Shown in pieces: positions 32,045 to 46,929 of a DNA stretch of 64,000 bases. Every line of letters starts with the position of its first letter. Positions within the stretch are counted from its first letter, which is position 1. Under the pieces are notes generated by a model. That model worked only from the letters and a program-made list of their open reading frames with translations. It searched no databases and was not told the origin of the DNA. This DNA comes from DATKWD01 sp963704815 (GTDB lineage: Bacteria; Actinomycetota; Acidimicrobiia; Acidimicrobiales; Salinilacustritrichaceae). Position numbers and translations under genes: made by a program. The stretch is from positions 496,001 to 560,000 of the forward strand of contig CAVPHU010000001.1 in NCBI GenBank assembly GCA_963704815.1, read 5' to 3'.

Positions 32045-33372
32045 CGGCCGCTGCCTTCGCTTCCGAGCACGCTGCGGACCGTGCGCCCGATGATGCGGAG
32101 GTCCAACATCAAGCCCTGGTGCCGGAGATACCAGAACTCGTACTGCAGCTTGTGGAGAGCATCTCGCTCGTCACCGGCATAGCCGTACTTCACCTGCGCC
32201 CAACCGGTCAGCCCCGGTCGCACGAGGTGACGGAGGTCGTAGAACGGGAGCTTCGCCGTGAGCTCGCCGACATAGCGCGGCTGCTCGGGTCGGGGACCGA
32301 CCACGGACAGATCGCCACGAAGGATGTTGATGACCTGAGGGAGCTCGTCCAGATGGGACCTGCGCATGAACCCACCGAACGGCGTGATCCGGTGGTCGTC
32401 GACGCCGGTCCACTCCGCCTCGTCGCCGGCGCTCGGCACACGCATCGTTCGGAACTTCAGGATCTGGAACACCCGGCCGTGCCGCCCCACCCGCTCCTGC
32501 CGGTAGAGCAGCGGCCCCCGATTGGCCAGGAGGTCCCCCAAGAGGACCAAGGGCGTGACGACCACGAGGACGACCAGGCCCAGCGTCGCCGCGACGAGGT
32601 CGACCACCCGACTCACCCGGCTGTAGCGCAGGCGATGCACCTCACCGATGTCGAACATCAGCGAGACGCGTTCGAGCTCGGAGACCGGGAGCTTCGCGAG
32701 CCACTGCTCGTAGAAGAGCGAGAGCGTCCGGACGCGGACGCCGTGCTCGTGGAGTTGGGCCGTCTGCCCGACCACCGACTCCTCCGCCTGTGCGTCGCGA
32801 TCGAGCACGACGACGCTCGCAGAACCGGTGACCACCGCCTCGACCAACGGCTTCGACGGCCCGCCGGCGGACGTCGCCTCGAGCGGCGTCAGCCAGCCGA
32901 CCACGACCGCAGGGACCTCCGGGTTCGCCGCGAGATCTCGCTCGAGCTCGCTCCGGTCGGCCTCGGTGCTCACCACCACGACCCGATCGCGCCGACGGGC
33001 CTGCGATCGGAACGCTGACGCCACCGCGCTGCACAACATGGCCCAGGGCACCACGAGCACGGCGGTCCCGAACACCACGAACCTCGGGAGCAGCGCGTCG
33101 CCCACGAAGAGCTGGAGCACCGACACGACCGACGCTCCGACGACGGCAACGGTGAGTCCGGCCACGAAAGACTCGCGCGGTGTCCGGGTGATCTCGGGAA
33201 GACCGACGCCGTAGGCCGCGACGATCAGCCCGATGGCATACCCCGCCGTCCACGGAACCCGGGCGGTGGCGAGGAGTCCGTAGTCCTCGAGGACCCATGC
33301 GTGGTACGCCGCGAGGCCGTACACGATGCCCACGATGCCCAGGTACAGCAGGGGTCGAGCAAAGCGCCGCAC
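32041..33372 (-). CDS. Initiating polyprenyl-phosphate sugar-1-P transferase (WbaP-like)
   Basis: 443 residues from GTG 33372. Four N-terminal TM helices, a central CoA-binding-like fold, one TM helix near residue 255, then the catalytic domain: RVFQILKFRTMR, FGGFMRRSHLDELPQVINILRGD, SVVGPRPEQPRYV and RPGLTGWAQVKYGYAGD. Attaches the first sugar phosphate to undecaprenyl phosphate. It is the first gene of the operon and overlaps the epimerase (ATGA at 32041-32044). Confidence 0.92.
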   Translation of the reverse strand: MRRFARPLLYLGIVGIVYGLAAYHAWVLEDYGLLATARVPWTAGYAIGLIVAAYGVGLPEITRTPRESFVAGLTVAVVGASVVSVLQLFVGDALLPRFVVFGTAVLVVPWAMLCSAVASAFRSQARRRDRVVVVSTEADRSELERDLAANPEVPAVVVGWLTPLEATSAGGPSKPLVEAVVTGSASVVVLDRDAQAEESVVGQTAQLHEHGVRVRTLSLFYEQWLAKLPVSELERVSLMFDIGEVHRLRYSRVSRVVDLVAATLGLVVLVVVTPLVLLGDLLANRGPLLYRQERVGRHGRVFQILKFRTMRVPSAGDEAEWTGVDDHRITPFGGFMRRSHLDELPQVINILRGDLSVVGPRPEQPRYVGELTAKLPFYDLRHLVRPGLTGWAQVKYGYAGDERDALHKLQYEFWYLRHQGLMLDLRIIGRTVRSVLGSEGSGR

Positions 33373-33396
33373 CCCATGACACTACGAGCGGCGGGC

Positions 33397-36240
<2,844 letters not shown>

Positions 36241-36285
36241 CCGGACGAGCCTATCGGTCCGGGCCGTACGAGAACATGTGTTCGA

Positions 36286-37921
36286 TCACCCGTCGTCGTC
36301 TCGCTCGTAGGTGTGCACGAAGTAGGGGGTGTCCAGCAGCTCGAGCTGGGTTGTCGAGACCGCCGTCCATCCCTCGCGAGCCGGCGGTTCGGCGACCGGC
36401 GAGACGAGCCCGACCCGCTCCGCGCCCGACCGCTCGGCGATCTCCAGCGCGCCGATGAACGGCTCGTTGCGTCCGAGGCTCAGCCACGTCTGGTCGACGG
36501 TCACCGCGCCGCCCTCCCGAAGCAGGAATCCGTCACTGGCGATGAGCACGGGCTCGGGGCGCTCGACGAGCCGTTCGAAGAAGTCGTCGACGTCATGGCT
36601 TCGGTAGCTCAGCCAGCTCAGACCGAACGCCGTGACGGCGACGGCCAGCCCGAGCACCGTCCGCCGGAACCACGGCGGCGCGTCCTCGAGCACGACCACG
36701 CCGACCGCGGTGAACAGCATCGTCGGCGCGAGCAGGTAGCGGCCGCCCCACTGCGGGGCAGCCGCCCCCACGAACGAGAACATCCAGATCAGCGCCGTCG
36801 ACCCGAGCGCAACGCCCACGAGGTAGCGCTCGATCACCGTCCTCGGCGTGCGAGCGAAGGCGAGGACGGCGACGGGAGAGGCAACGAGCGCACCCGGGAC
36901 GAAGCCCAACCCGCTGACGATCATGAAGAACATCACGGCCGCTGCCGACGCCAGGGCGAGCTTCGACACGGCGTCGATCGCGTGGGAGCAACCAGAACGA
37001 TCCCAGGAGCGCCGCGACCAGCACCAGCCCGGAGGCGACGGCAACGGGGGCGTCCCCGACCGAACCGCCGAACCAGGTCAGGAGGGCGTCGTGGGCGCGG
37101 TCGGCGAGCTGGGTGGCGGTCTCGGTGGACGCACGGCCCTCGGCTCGGGCCACCCTGCTGTTCCCGCCCAGCGCAGCCTCCAGCCGGTCGTTGAGCAGGA
37201 ACAGGATGACGAAGGCGACCGACGTCGAGGCCCCGAGCCAGAGGGAGCTCCTCACGCCCCGCCGCAAGACCAGGAGACAGGCCCCGCCGAGCGACACGAG
37301 CAGGACGATGTAGGCCTCGGATCGCATCGATCCCGCGAGTCCGAAACAGGCGCCGGCAGCGGCGCCGAGCCAGGCCGGTGACGGGTCGTCGAGTGTCCGC
37401 ACGAGCAGCGCCACCCCGGCCAGCATCAACCCCGCGCCTGGCGCGTGCTCCCACACGTCGAGGGCGTAGATCGCGATCGGCGAGGCCAACCCGGCCACCC
37501 AGAATGCCGTCCTGGCGACACCGGCGCCGCCGATCCGGCGGGCGATGTCGGCGGTCGCGAGCGCAGCGAGGAGCGCTCCGAGCATCGGCACGATCATCGC
37601 GGCCCGGGTGCCACCGACGTCGTACAGCGGCCGGGCGGCGATGAGCATCGGCAGGGTGCTGACCGCCACCCATTCATCCTCGGTGTTCCGCTCGGTCCCG
37701 AACAGCGGGTGGTAGGTACCGTCCGGGTCGAGGTCCTCGGCCCAGTACCCCACATCGACCCGGAGCGTGTTGCCGGCGGACATCGACTCGAGGGTGGCCA
37801 GTTTGGCGCCCGTGTCGGTGCCGAGGCTGCCTCCAGGATTCATCACCAGGCTGAGCGCGCCGTACACGAGCAGGAGAACGAGGGCCTCGACCACCTGCCG
37901 TCGGTTCGCCGTCGGGCTCAC
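36286..37921 (-). CDS. Polytopic membrane protein, GT39-like (one frameshift)
   Basis: About 545 codons from GTG 37921 with about 12 TM helices and a C-terminal periplasmic domain. The first loop (MNPGGSLGTDTGAKLATLESM) and LDVWEHAPGAGLMLAG resemble uncharacterised actinobacterial dolichyl-phosphate-mannose-transferase-like proteins. The frame breaks near 36986 (LLP then AIDAVSK in the next frame; context ccacgcgatcg). It is the downstream member of a tandem pair with 37926-39564, with which it shares layout and substrate-type motifs. Confidence 0.7.
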
Positions 37922-37925
37922 GGCG

Positions 37926-39560
37926 TCAGATGCACGGCGTGGAGATCGGAGACGCCGAGATCGATCGCACGCGACCGGCGGTGAAGCGGCCGGGCTCGAC
38001 CGGGATCTCCGGCCGGCCGCCCCACACGAGGAGCACATCGTTCGCCCCGGCCTCATCGACCCACCCGAGTACCTCGGTGGCGGTGTCGACGTCGGCGGTC
38101 ACCACCCGACCACTCAGCGACAGCTCCCACATCGATCGGCCGAGCAACGGTGCGAGGAACACCACGTGGTCGCTGGTGGCGGCCTCGGTCTCGAGGCGTT
38201 CGGTCAGCGTGTCGGTTCGGTCGATGATCGCTCGTTGCTCCAGCAGGCCCGACGCGACCACGAGCGCACTGACCAGGAGGACCCCGACGAAGACGCGGCT
38301 GCGATGAGGTTGAGCGATCCGAATTCTGAGGTCGTCGAGCGCGAGCGCGATGGTCGGGGTGATGAGCGGCAAGGCGATCGCCACGTACCGCCATCCCCAC
38401 TCGAACCCGCCACCGTTCGCGTACTGGGTGGCGAGGACCCCCGCCATGAACAGCCCGACGATTCCGAGGGCGCAGGCCTCGGCCGCCTCGATCCGGTGGA
38501 CGCCGGTGATGATCAGGAACGCGGCAAGGCCGAGCAACGGGAACGCGAGCAACAGTCCGGGCGTGACCGTCGGATCGGTCAGACGCACCCCTGCGAGGAC
38601 GACGGCGATGGCGACCGACAGCGTCGCGAGGTGGACACGACCAGCGCGAACGAGTGCGGCGGCGACCAGCACGAGCACGACGGCGCCGATGAGCGCGACA
38701 TCGATGAAGGGCTCGACGAGCCCCTCGTAGGACGGGTCCACCAGCACCCGGAAGGCTGCGTCTCGGCGACCGTCGAGTCCGGCTCGCGACGTGGCGGCGA
38801 TCGTCTTGGTCGAGATGTCGGGCGAATCGACGAGCGAACCGATCCACCGAGGCTCTGCCAGGAACGCGGCCCCGGCTCCGACCGCGCTGCCCACGGCGGA
38901 CGCAACCAGGGATCGTCGTCCGGTCCGAAGTCCGGCCGCACCCAGGACGAGGGCGGCGGCGGCTGCCAGCAGTACCGCTTCACTCCGGAACAGCGCCGCC
39001 GCGGCGGCGAGTCCGGCCATAACGAGGAACGTCAGACCCGCCGATCGCCGGTCCGCCGTCGCGGCGACGAGCGCCGCCGCCCCGACCAGTCCCGCAGCGA
39101 CCCCATGGGCGACGATCAGCTGGCTGTCGAAGACCAACGGGCTGAGCAGGCCGGTGATCCAGAGCGCGAGTGGGCCGGAGCCGGGTCGGAGGCGGCTCGC
39201 CAACTGGCCGGCACACACCGAAGCGACGACGACGCCCAGCACCGACAGCAACCGGATCCCGAACGTCCCCGCCACGCTGCTCGCCGCCCATCCGACGAGC
39301 ACGCTCGCCGGGTGGGCGACGAACGGCAGCGTATCGGTCGGTGCCGACGAACTGCACCCGGCTCATCGGCGCGTGTTCCCCACTCGGGTCGAGGTCGGCG
39401 AAGGGGCGCTCGGTGCTCCAGGCCCCGTCCTCCACCAGCTCGATCTGAGCCAGGTGCAGTGCCTCGTCGACGAACACGTGGGACTCGGTGCCGATCGCGA
39501 GGGTGAGCGCCACGAGCACCACGAACAGGCCGGCGCCGTGTCCGATCCACGCCCGCCGAC

Positions 39561-39564
<4 letters not shown>
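37926..39564 (-). CDS. Polytopic membrane protein, GT39-like (frameshift, possible CTG start)
   Basis: About 545 codons, about 12 TM helices. Residues SHVFVDEALHLAQIELVEDG and SGEHAPMSRVQF near the start, and FEWGWRYVAIALPLITPT later, match the neighbour's organisation. The frame changes near 39335 (FVGTD then TLPFVAHPASVLVGWA). The first ATG/GTG/TTG in frame is GTG 39522, which would cut into the first helix. CTG at 39564 instead adds SRRAWIGHGAGLFV and makes a 4-nt CTGA overlap with the uvrB stop, like the ATGA/GTGA junctions elsewhere, so I place the start there tentatively. Confidence 0.65.
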
Positions 39565-41588
<2,024 letters not shown>

Positions 41589-41625
41589 CGGGAGCAGGGT
41601 ACTGGCGGGGTGTGACCGGCCCGGC

Positions 41626-43104
41626 TCACCGGACCGGACCGAACCCTTGCAGGCAACGCTCGCGGTCGCGATCGTCGACGGCGCGGAACAGCAGCAGCCG
41701 GCGTTCGATCTCCGGCAGCGCCCGCGCCAGTCCGGGTACGTCACCGGCCCGTTCGACCTCGATCAGCTCGCCGTCGCGCTCGTAGGTGACCGAGGTGTCG
41801 GGGTACCGCGCCAGATGGTCGCGGAAGCGCTCGTAGGTGAGCAGGTAGTCGAACTGCCCGTAGAACCCCAGGCGCGGGTCGGAGCTGTCGACGATCCGCA
41901 CCAGCGACTGCTGCTGATCGCGGAGCGGGACGGTCGAGCGGATGATGAAGTGGTTGGACTCGCCGTCGACCGTCCGCAGGTTGCTGTACATGTTCCAGCC
42001 GTAGCCCGTCTTCACCTCGGTGTAGGGAGTCAGGCCGTTCGCGAACGCGAGGATCGGGACCAGGAGCAGCAGGCCGGCGACCGGACGGATCGACGCAGGC
42101 TCACCCTGCGCCGTGCGGGTCCGCCACGTCGCCCGGGCCACGACGACGACGACCGCCGCGCCCCCGATCCAGAACGCGACGAGCCCGACATCGCGGTAGG
42201 ACTCGCTGAGGGGCCACCGACGCGGACCGAGCGTGAGGGCGAGCCCGCCCGCGATGAGGATCACCAGGGTCCGGTGGAGCAACTGGGGAAGCGGCGCCCA
42301 GACGTTCGCCAGTCGGCGCCGGAGCCCGGAGGCGGTGTCGAGCACCGATTGCTGGACCTGAGTGCTGGCGAACAGGAGGAACAGCACGGTCAGCAGCGAG
42401 GAGAAGTCGAAGAACTGGTGGGTCCGGTCGATGGCGAGGACGAAGTGGAAGCCGAGGGCCAGCACCACCCCGAACGGTCGGGTTCGGCGCACCACGAGCA
42501 GGACCGGGATGATCAGCTCGATGCCGGCGGTCCCGTACATCGCCACCTGATCGATCCAGCCCGTCGGGCTCTCGGCAAGGGCGTCGAGGCCGATCGAACC
42601 CGCTGACTCGCGGAGGTAGAAGCCGGCGCACGAGACGATCGGATCGAAGAAGTCGGCGTTCAGCTTCGCGAACGCCGCGAAGCTGTAGGCCACCAGGAGC
42701 GTGACCCGGGCCGTCCGGGCGAAGCGCTCCCAGACCACCGCGTCGTCGAGCCGCCGCACGGCTCCGGTTCCGGCGCTGATCAGCCACGCCAACGAGATCA
42801 GCGAGGCGAGCAGCCAGTGGTTGCCGAGCACCGGTGCCTCGAGCCAGGCCGTGGCCAGAACCGACGCCGCGAGCGCGGATCGCGCCGGGCTCGAACGGGG
42901 AGCGAGCAGCACCCACCCGGCCGCTATGCCGAGCACGGTGAGTGACCAGGACGGCGCCAGCCGGGGATTGCCCAGCACGTGGAAGACCGCCGCCAACGCG
43001 AAGCCGACCGAGAAGATGAGGGTCTCGTTGGTGGCTCGGTCCGCGGCCACGGCCGGCGTCGGGGAGACCCAGGGGGTCAGGGCGATCGAAGTGTCTGCAG
43101 CCAT
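41626..43104 (-). CDS. HTTM-domain (vitamin-K-dependent carboxylase-like) membrane protein
   Basis: 492 residues, about ten TM helices. SFAAFAKLNADFFDPIVSCAGFYLRE, GTAGIELIIPVLLVV and LALGFHFVLAIDRTHQFFDFSS match the HTTM/VKGC-like bacterial family. The C-terminal soluble part (about 150 residues, GYGWNMYSNLRTVDGE) is typical for the group. True gamma-carboxylase activity is unproven in bacteria. Its start overlaps the coaE 3' end by 28 bases. Confidence 0.75.
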   Translation of the reverse strand: MAADTSIALTPWVSPTPAVAADRATNETLIFSVGFALAAVFHVLGNPRLAPSWSLTVLGIAAGWVLLAPRSSPARSALAASVLATAWLEAPVLGNHWLLASLISLAWLISAGTGAVRRLDDAVVWERFARTARVTLLVAYSFAAFAKLNADFFDPIVSCAGFYLRESAGSIGLDALAESPTGWIDQVAMYGTAGIELIIPVLLVVRRTRPFGVVLALGFHFVLAIDRTHQFFDFSSLLTVLFLLFASTQVQQSVLDTASGLRRRLANVWAPLPQLLHRTLVILIAGGLALTLGPRRWPLSESYRDVGLVAFWIGGAAVVVVVARATWRTRTAQGEPASIRPVAGLLLLVPILAFANGLTPYTEVKTGYGWNMYSNLRTVDGESNHFIIRSTVPLRDQQQSLVRIVDSSDPRLGFYGQFDYLLTYERFRDHLARYPDTSVTYERDGELIEVERAGDVPGLARALPEIERRLLLFRAVDDRDRERCLQGFGPVR

Positions 43105-43675
43105 GCCCACACCTCATCGACCTGAACCTGCAGATCCTTGACGCTCCCCGAGTTGTCGAGGACTCGATCCGCCCGGGCCACGCGGTCCTCCCGACTCGCC
43201 TGTCGGGCCATCCGTGCCCGGGCGTCGGACTCGTCCATCCCGCGGAGCTCGACGAGTCGGCGGAGGGCGACCTCCGGATCGACGTCGACGACCAGCAGCG
43301 CGACCAGGTCGTCGCGCCCGACTCGACCAGCAACGGGATGTCGAGGACGACCACGTCGTCGGAGGTCGCAGCCTCGCCGAGCTGCCGGGCCATCTCCTCA
43401 CCCACGGCCGGGTGCACGATGGCGTTGAGGGCAGCGAGTTCTGCATCGTCGCCGAACACCCGGGCTGCCACCTCGGCCCGATCGAGGGTCCCGTCATCGG
43501 CGAGGATGCCCGGACCGAAGTGGTCGACCATCGCCTCGAACACCGGTTCACCCGGCTGCTGCAGCCCGCGGACGATCCGATCGGCGTCGATGATCTGCGC
43601 CCCGAGGGACTCGAGATACGACGACACGGTCGACTTGCCGGCACCGATTCCGCCGGTGAGGCCCACGAGCAGCAC
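43077..43675 (-). CDS. coaE: Dephospho-CoA kinase (one frameshift)
   Basis: About 199 codons, the usual size. Last step of CoA synthesis. P-loop VGLTGGIGAGKSTVSSYL at the N-terminus from GTG 43675, LGAQIIDADRIVRGL, and LDIPLLVESG. The frame breaks near 43318 (context gggcgcgacg, one base missing) and continues RDDLVALLVVDVDPEVALRR to the stop at 43077-43079. As coaE is essential, the break is probably a sequence error. Confidence 0.9.
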
Positions 43676-43862
43676 GGTCGAGACTGCTACGACCCACGCA
43701 GCCGACCCGGCCGGACCCCACCCTCCACGTCGGATGCGGGGCCGTCCCGTACGCTGAGGCCATCCAACTCCGTCATCGCGCGCGCCCGGTCGAGACGATC
43801 GATCGGCTGAACCCCCGGCACCGTCGGTGGTCGCTCCGGCCATCGCCGAGTCCGCCCAACCC

Positions 43863-45611
43863 ATGGCCACCATGACCCCCAAGCGACCGACCGGCCGCGA
43901 CGCGTTGTCGCTGCGCAGCATGCGCGTGACCGGCGGCTCGGGCCGCCGCGGGCCGGGCACCTCGGCCTCGACCGGGGTCGGCCCCGACACCACGGCGCCG
44001 TTCCGGCCGCCGATCCTCATCATCCGGCTCGGCACCACGGCGATCTCGGCCATCCTGGCCCTCGGCCCGTTGCTGGACGGGAACTACGAGACGGCCGCCT
44101 GGGCCGGCGTCATCGTCGCCTACACCGTCTTCCGAACGCTGCGGCCGCTGCGGTTCGAGGACAACACCATCAGCTTCCTCCGCGTGCTCTTCGAAGCAGG
44201 CCTGATGACCGCCGCCGTGGCGTCCACCGGCTACTGGGAGTCCCCGCTCGTCTTCTCGCTCCTCACCGCGGTTGCGGTCGCAGGGTTCGCACGAGGGTTC
44301 GCGTTCGCGTTCGAGATCGCGATCGCCACCATCTCGCGGTCGGGATCCCCGACGCGCTGCGCAGCGACTTCACGAGCGACGACCTGCGCCTGGCCGCCCA
44401 GTGGGCCGTCGAGATCCTGCTCGTGGCACTGGTTGCCGGATACACCCGGCGGCTCAGCGGCGAGGCCAACCTCCAGCACTCCCTCGCCCTCGACCGGGTC
44501 GGCCGGCTGAGCGACGCCAACGAGCTGCTGTACTCGCTCCACAAGGTCGCGCGAGGACCTTCCGGCCTCCCTCGATCTCGACGAGGCGCTCGACTCGATC
44601 CTGAACCGCCTCGACGAGTTGTTCGAGTACGACGCGGCAGCCATCCTGCTCCGCGACGAGACCGATGACAGCTGGAAGGTCGTCAAGGCCGACGGCATGC
44701 GGGCCAGCGGGGGTCTCGTGCTCGACGAGTTGGCGACGCCGCTGCGCCAGACCGCTCGGATCCGCCGGGTCGTCTCCGCCGCCAACCTCGCCGAGAGCGG
44801 GGCCCTGGGCATGGCGCCTCGAAGCGCCTCGGGGATCTACGCACCCCTGCTCTCCCGCGGCAAGCTCATCGGGCTCATCGGAGTCGAGCACGGGACGCCC
44901 GACCACTTCGTGAGCCGCGACCTCGAACTGCTCCAGGGATTCCACGAACCCGCCGCGCTCGCCATCGACAACGCCGGCACCTTCGCTCGACTGCGCACGG
45001 TGGGGGCCGACGAGGAACGCACCCGGATCGCCCGCGACCTCCACGACCGGATCGGGCAGTCGTTGGCCTACCTCGCCTTCGAGCTCGACCGCATCGTGCG
45101 CAAAGGCGACAAGGGCGAAGACGTCGTGCCGGCGCTCGGCGAGCTCCGCGAAGACGTCCGCGGGGTCATTCGAGAGGTCCGCGACACGCTCTACGACCTC
45201 AGAACCGACGTCTCCGAGGCCAAGGATCTCCGAGCGACGTTGAGCGAGTTCCTCGACCGCGTCCGCGACCGGAGTCAGCTCGAGACCGTGTTCCGGGTCG
45301 ACGAGGAGGTTCGCCTGCCGATCCCGCAGGAACGCGAACTCTGGAGGATCGCCCAAGAGGCGATCACCAACGTCGAGCGGCACGCACGAGCCCAACGGCT
45401 GACGGTCACATGGCGTTGCGACGAGCTCGATGCGGTGCTCGAGGTGGGCGACGACGGTCGGGGCTTCCCCGTCGGCCGGGCCGGCCGACTCGACAGCTAC
45501 GGCCTCATCGGCATGCGCGAGCGAGCCTCCGCCATCGGCGCCACGTTCGAAGTGGACTCCGAGCCGGGGCGGGGCACCCGGGTGCGGTGCGCGCTCGATC
45601 GAACGCAGTAG
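43863..45611 (+). CDS. Membrane sensor histidine kinase, GAF + HisKA_3 (two frameshifts)
   Basis: About 580 codons. Six or so TM helices over residues 45-200, then a GAF domain (LLRDETDDSWKVVKADG..LIGLIGVEHG), the dimerisation/phosphoacceptor box ERTRIARDLHDRIGQSLAYL (His in the DLHD context) and an HATPase domain (RIAQEAITNVERHARAQ, VGDDGRGFP, GLIGMRERASAIG). NarL-type histidine kinase. Frame breaks near 44338 (tctcgcggtc) and near 44553 (gtcgcgcgagg). Met 43863 is preferred, though Met at 43827 is also open. Followed by its likely response regulator and by the Flp pilins. Confidence 0.85.
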
Positions 45612-45622
45612 GTTGCTCACCC

Positions 45623-46268
45623 TTGACGATCCGATTGTTGCTGGTCGATGACCACCAGATGGTGCGCGAGTCCCTGCAAGCGGTCGATGGCCGACGAGGG
45701 GTTCGACGTCGTGGGCGAGGCATCCGACGGCGAGGAGGCCATCGAGGCGGCCGAGCGCCTCCGACCCGACGTGGTGCTCATGGACGTGACCATGCCGAAC
45801 GTCGACGGTGTCGAAGCCACCCGGGTCATCACCGACGCCCGACCTCACACTCGCGTCGTCATGCTGACGATGCACGCCGACAAGGAGGTCCTGGCCTCGG
45901 CCATCCGTGCCGGGGCATCGGGGTACCTCACCAAGGACAGCTCGGTCGACGAGGTGGCCGCTGCGGTCCGTATGGCTGCCGACGGCAACACCGCCCTGAG
46001 CCCGCAGCTGGCGGCCACCATGCTCGAAGAGGTGCGCCGGCTGGAGGTCGAGCCCGACGACGAGGAATCGGTGATCACCAAGCGGGAGACCGAGGTGCTC
46101 CAGCTGATCGCCGACGGCCGGAGCACGCCCGAGGTCGCCGCCGACCTGTACATCAGCCAGAAGACGGTCAAGAACCACCTGGCGTCGATCTACCAGAAGC
46201 TCGAGGCCCGCGACCGCACCCAAGCGGTGCTGCAGGCCGTCAGAATGGGCATCGTCAGGCTCGATTGA
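45623..46268 (+). CDS. NarL/FixJ response regulator (one frameshift)
   Basis: About 215 codons. TTG 45623 gives LTIRLLLVDDHQMVRESLQA with the acidic pair; the frame breaks near 45680 (one extra G in gcggtcg) and continues SMADEGFDVVGEASDG. Phosphoacceptor Asp in VVLMDVTMPNVDGVEA, Lys in GASGYLTKDSS, and a LuxR-type HTH at the C-terminus (ITKRETEVLQLIADG, YISQKTVKNHLASIYQKL). Partner of the kinase 11 bases upstream, and the best candidate regulator of the pilin genes that follow. Confidence 0.88.
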
Positions 46269-46341
46269 CCCATCCGTGGTCCGAACGGCCGCCGATTTGG
46301 GCCCGACGACCTATGTAGGCACCTGCGGATTGGCTCGATAC

Positions 46342-46354
46342 TTGTCTTTGACAA
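46342..46354. promoter_or_regulatory. Small palindrome upstream of Flp pilin (possible operator)
   Basis: ttgtc-ttt-gacaa, a perfect 5-base inverted repeat around three T residues, in the 138-bp spacer between the response regulator and the first pilin. The spacer also holds a CCCCGG-aac-type hairpin (about 46363-46380). NarL-type regulators bind short inverted repeats, so this is a candidate site; that link is inference. Confidence 0.3.
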
Positions 46355-46406
46355 AAGCAAGCTCCCCGGAACCCCGGGGGCACAACCCCAAGGGAGTCCA
46401 CCCGAT

Positions 46407-46595
46407 ATGAAGACCAACCTCGAATTCCTCAGCGCCTGGATCCAGGCTCGGTTCAACACCGACGAGCGTGGCGCCAGCCTCGTTGAGTACGCCCTCCTCG
46501 TGGCCCTGATCGCTGTGATCTGCATCGCCGCTGTCACCCTCCTGGGTGACAACGCCGAGGACAGCCTCAGCACCACCGGCTCCGCGATCAACTGA
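46407..46595 (+). CDS. Flp-type pilin 1
   Basis: 62 residues. Short basic/acidic leader, then the Flp motif RGASLVEYALLVALIAVICIAAVTLLG: Glu-Tyr after a Gly/Ser cleavage-type region, and one hydrophobic helix. Major subunit of Tad pili. AAGGGAG at 46390-46396 is a good ribosome binding site. The upstream sensor pair and downstream assembly genes agree with the assignment. Confidence 0.93.
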   Translation: MKTNLEFLSAWIQARFNTDERGASLVEYALLVALIAVICIAAVTLLGDNAEDSLSTTGSAIN

Positions 46596-46617
46596 TCCAG
46601 TTCAACACGTAGTCGAT

Positions 46618-46656
46618 GGCGGGCCACCTCATCGGGGTGGCCCGCCGTTTCGTTTT
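46618..46656 (+). terminator. Rho-independent terminator between the pilins
   Basis: ggcgggccacc pairs with ggtggcccgcc around a short tcatcgg loop, followed by gtttcgtttt. The strong GC stem plus T-run fits an intrinsic terminator after pilin 1. Partial read-through would set a low level of pilin 2, unless pilin 2 has its own promoter. Confidence 0.8.
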
Positions 46657-46671
46657 CAAGGAGGGACCATT

Positions 46672-46857
46672 GTGCGAGAGCAAACCAAGTCCAAGGCACG
46701 CAAGAAGTTCGACGATCTCGGCACCAGCCTCGTCGAGTATGCACTCATGATCGCCCTGATCTCCGTTGTGTGTCTCGGCGCGCTCGCCGCCCTCGGCGGC
46801 CAGAACGGTGACGGCATCGACCGCTCGGCGAGCCTCATCGATTCTGCAGTGAACTGA
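46672..46857 (+). CDS. Flp-type pilin 2
   Basis: 61 residues from GTG 46672, preceded by AAGGAGG at 46658-46664. The motif LGTSLVEYALMIALISVVCLGALAALG matches pilin 1 but the leader (REQTKSKARKKFDD) and tail differ. Probably a second or minor pilin. Confidence 0.9.
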   Translation: MREQTKSKARKKFDDLGTSLVEYALMIALISVVCLGALAALGGQNGDGIDRSASLIDSAVN

Positions 46858-46869
46858 AGACGGCGGAGC

Positions 46870-46905
46870 GTGGTCGGGCGGCTCACCATCAGAGCCCTCG
46901 ACCAC
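46870..46905. other. Hairpin between convergent pilin and membrane genes
   Basis: gtggtcg at 46870-46876 pairs with cgaccac at 46899-46905, with extra internal pairing (gggc/gccc). There is no T-run on either side, so a terminator role is weakly supported. Confidence 0.35.
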
Positions 46906-46929
46906 CCGCCGGCCGCAACCCGACAGGGT

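Noticed and set aside
46331..46345. A sigma-54-like -24/-12 match (tggctc-N5-ttgt) upstream of the first Flp pilin
   Set aside because: Most actinobacteria lack sigma-54, the match is imperfect, and no enhancer-binding regulator is encoded nearby.
46870..46905. A bidirectional terminator between pilin 2 and the convergent membrane gene
   Set aside because: A hairpin is present but no T-run follows on either strand; kept only as a low-confidence hairpin.
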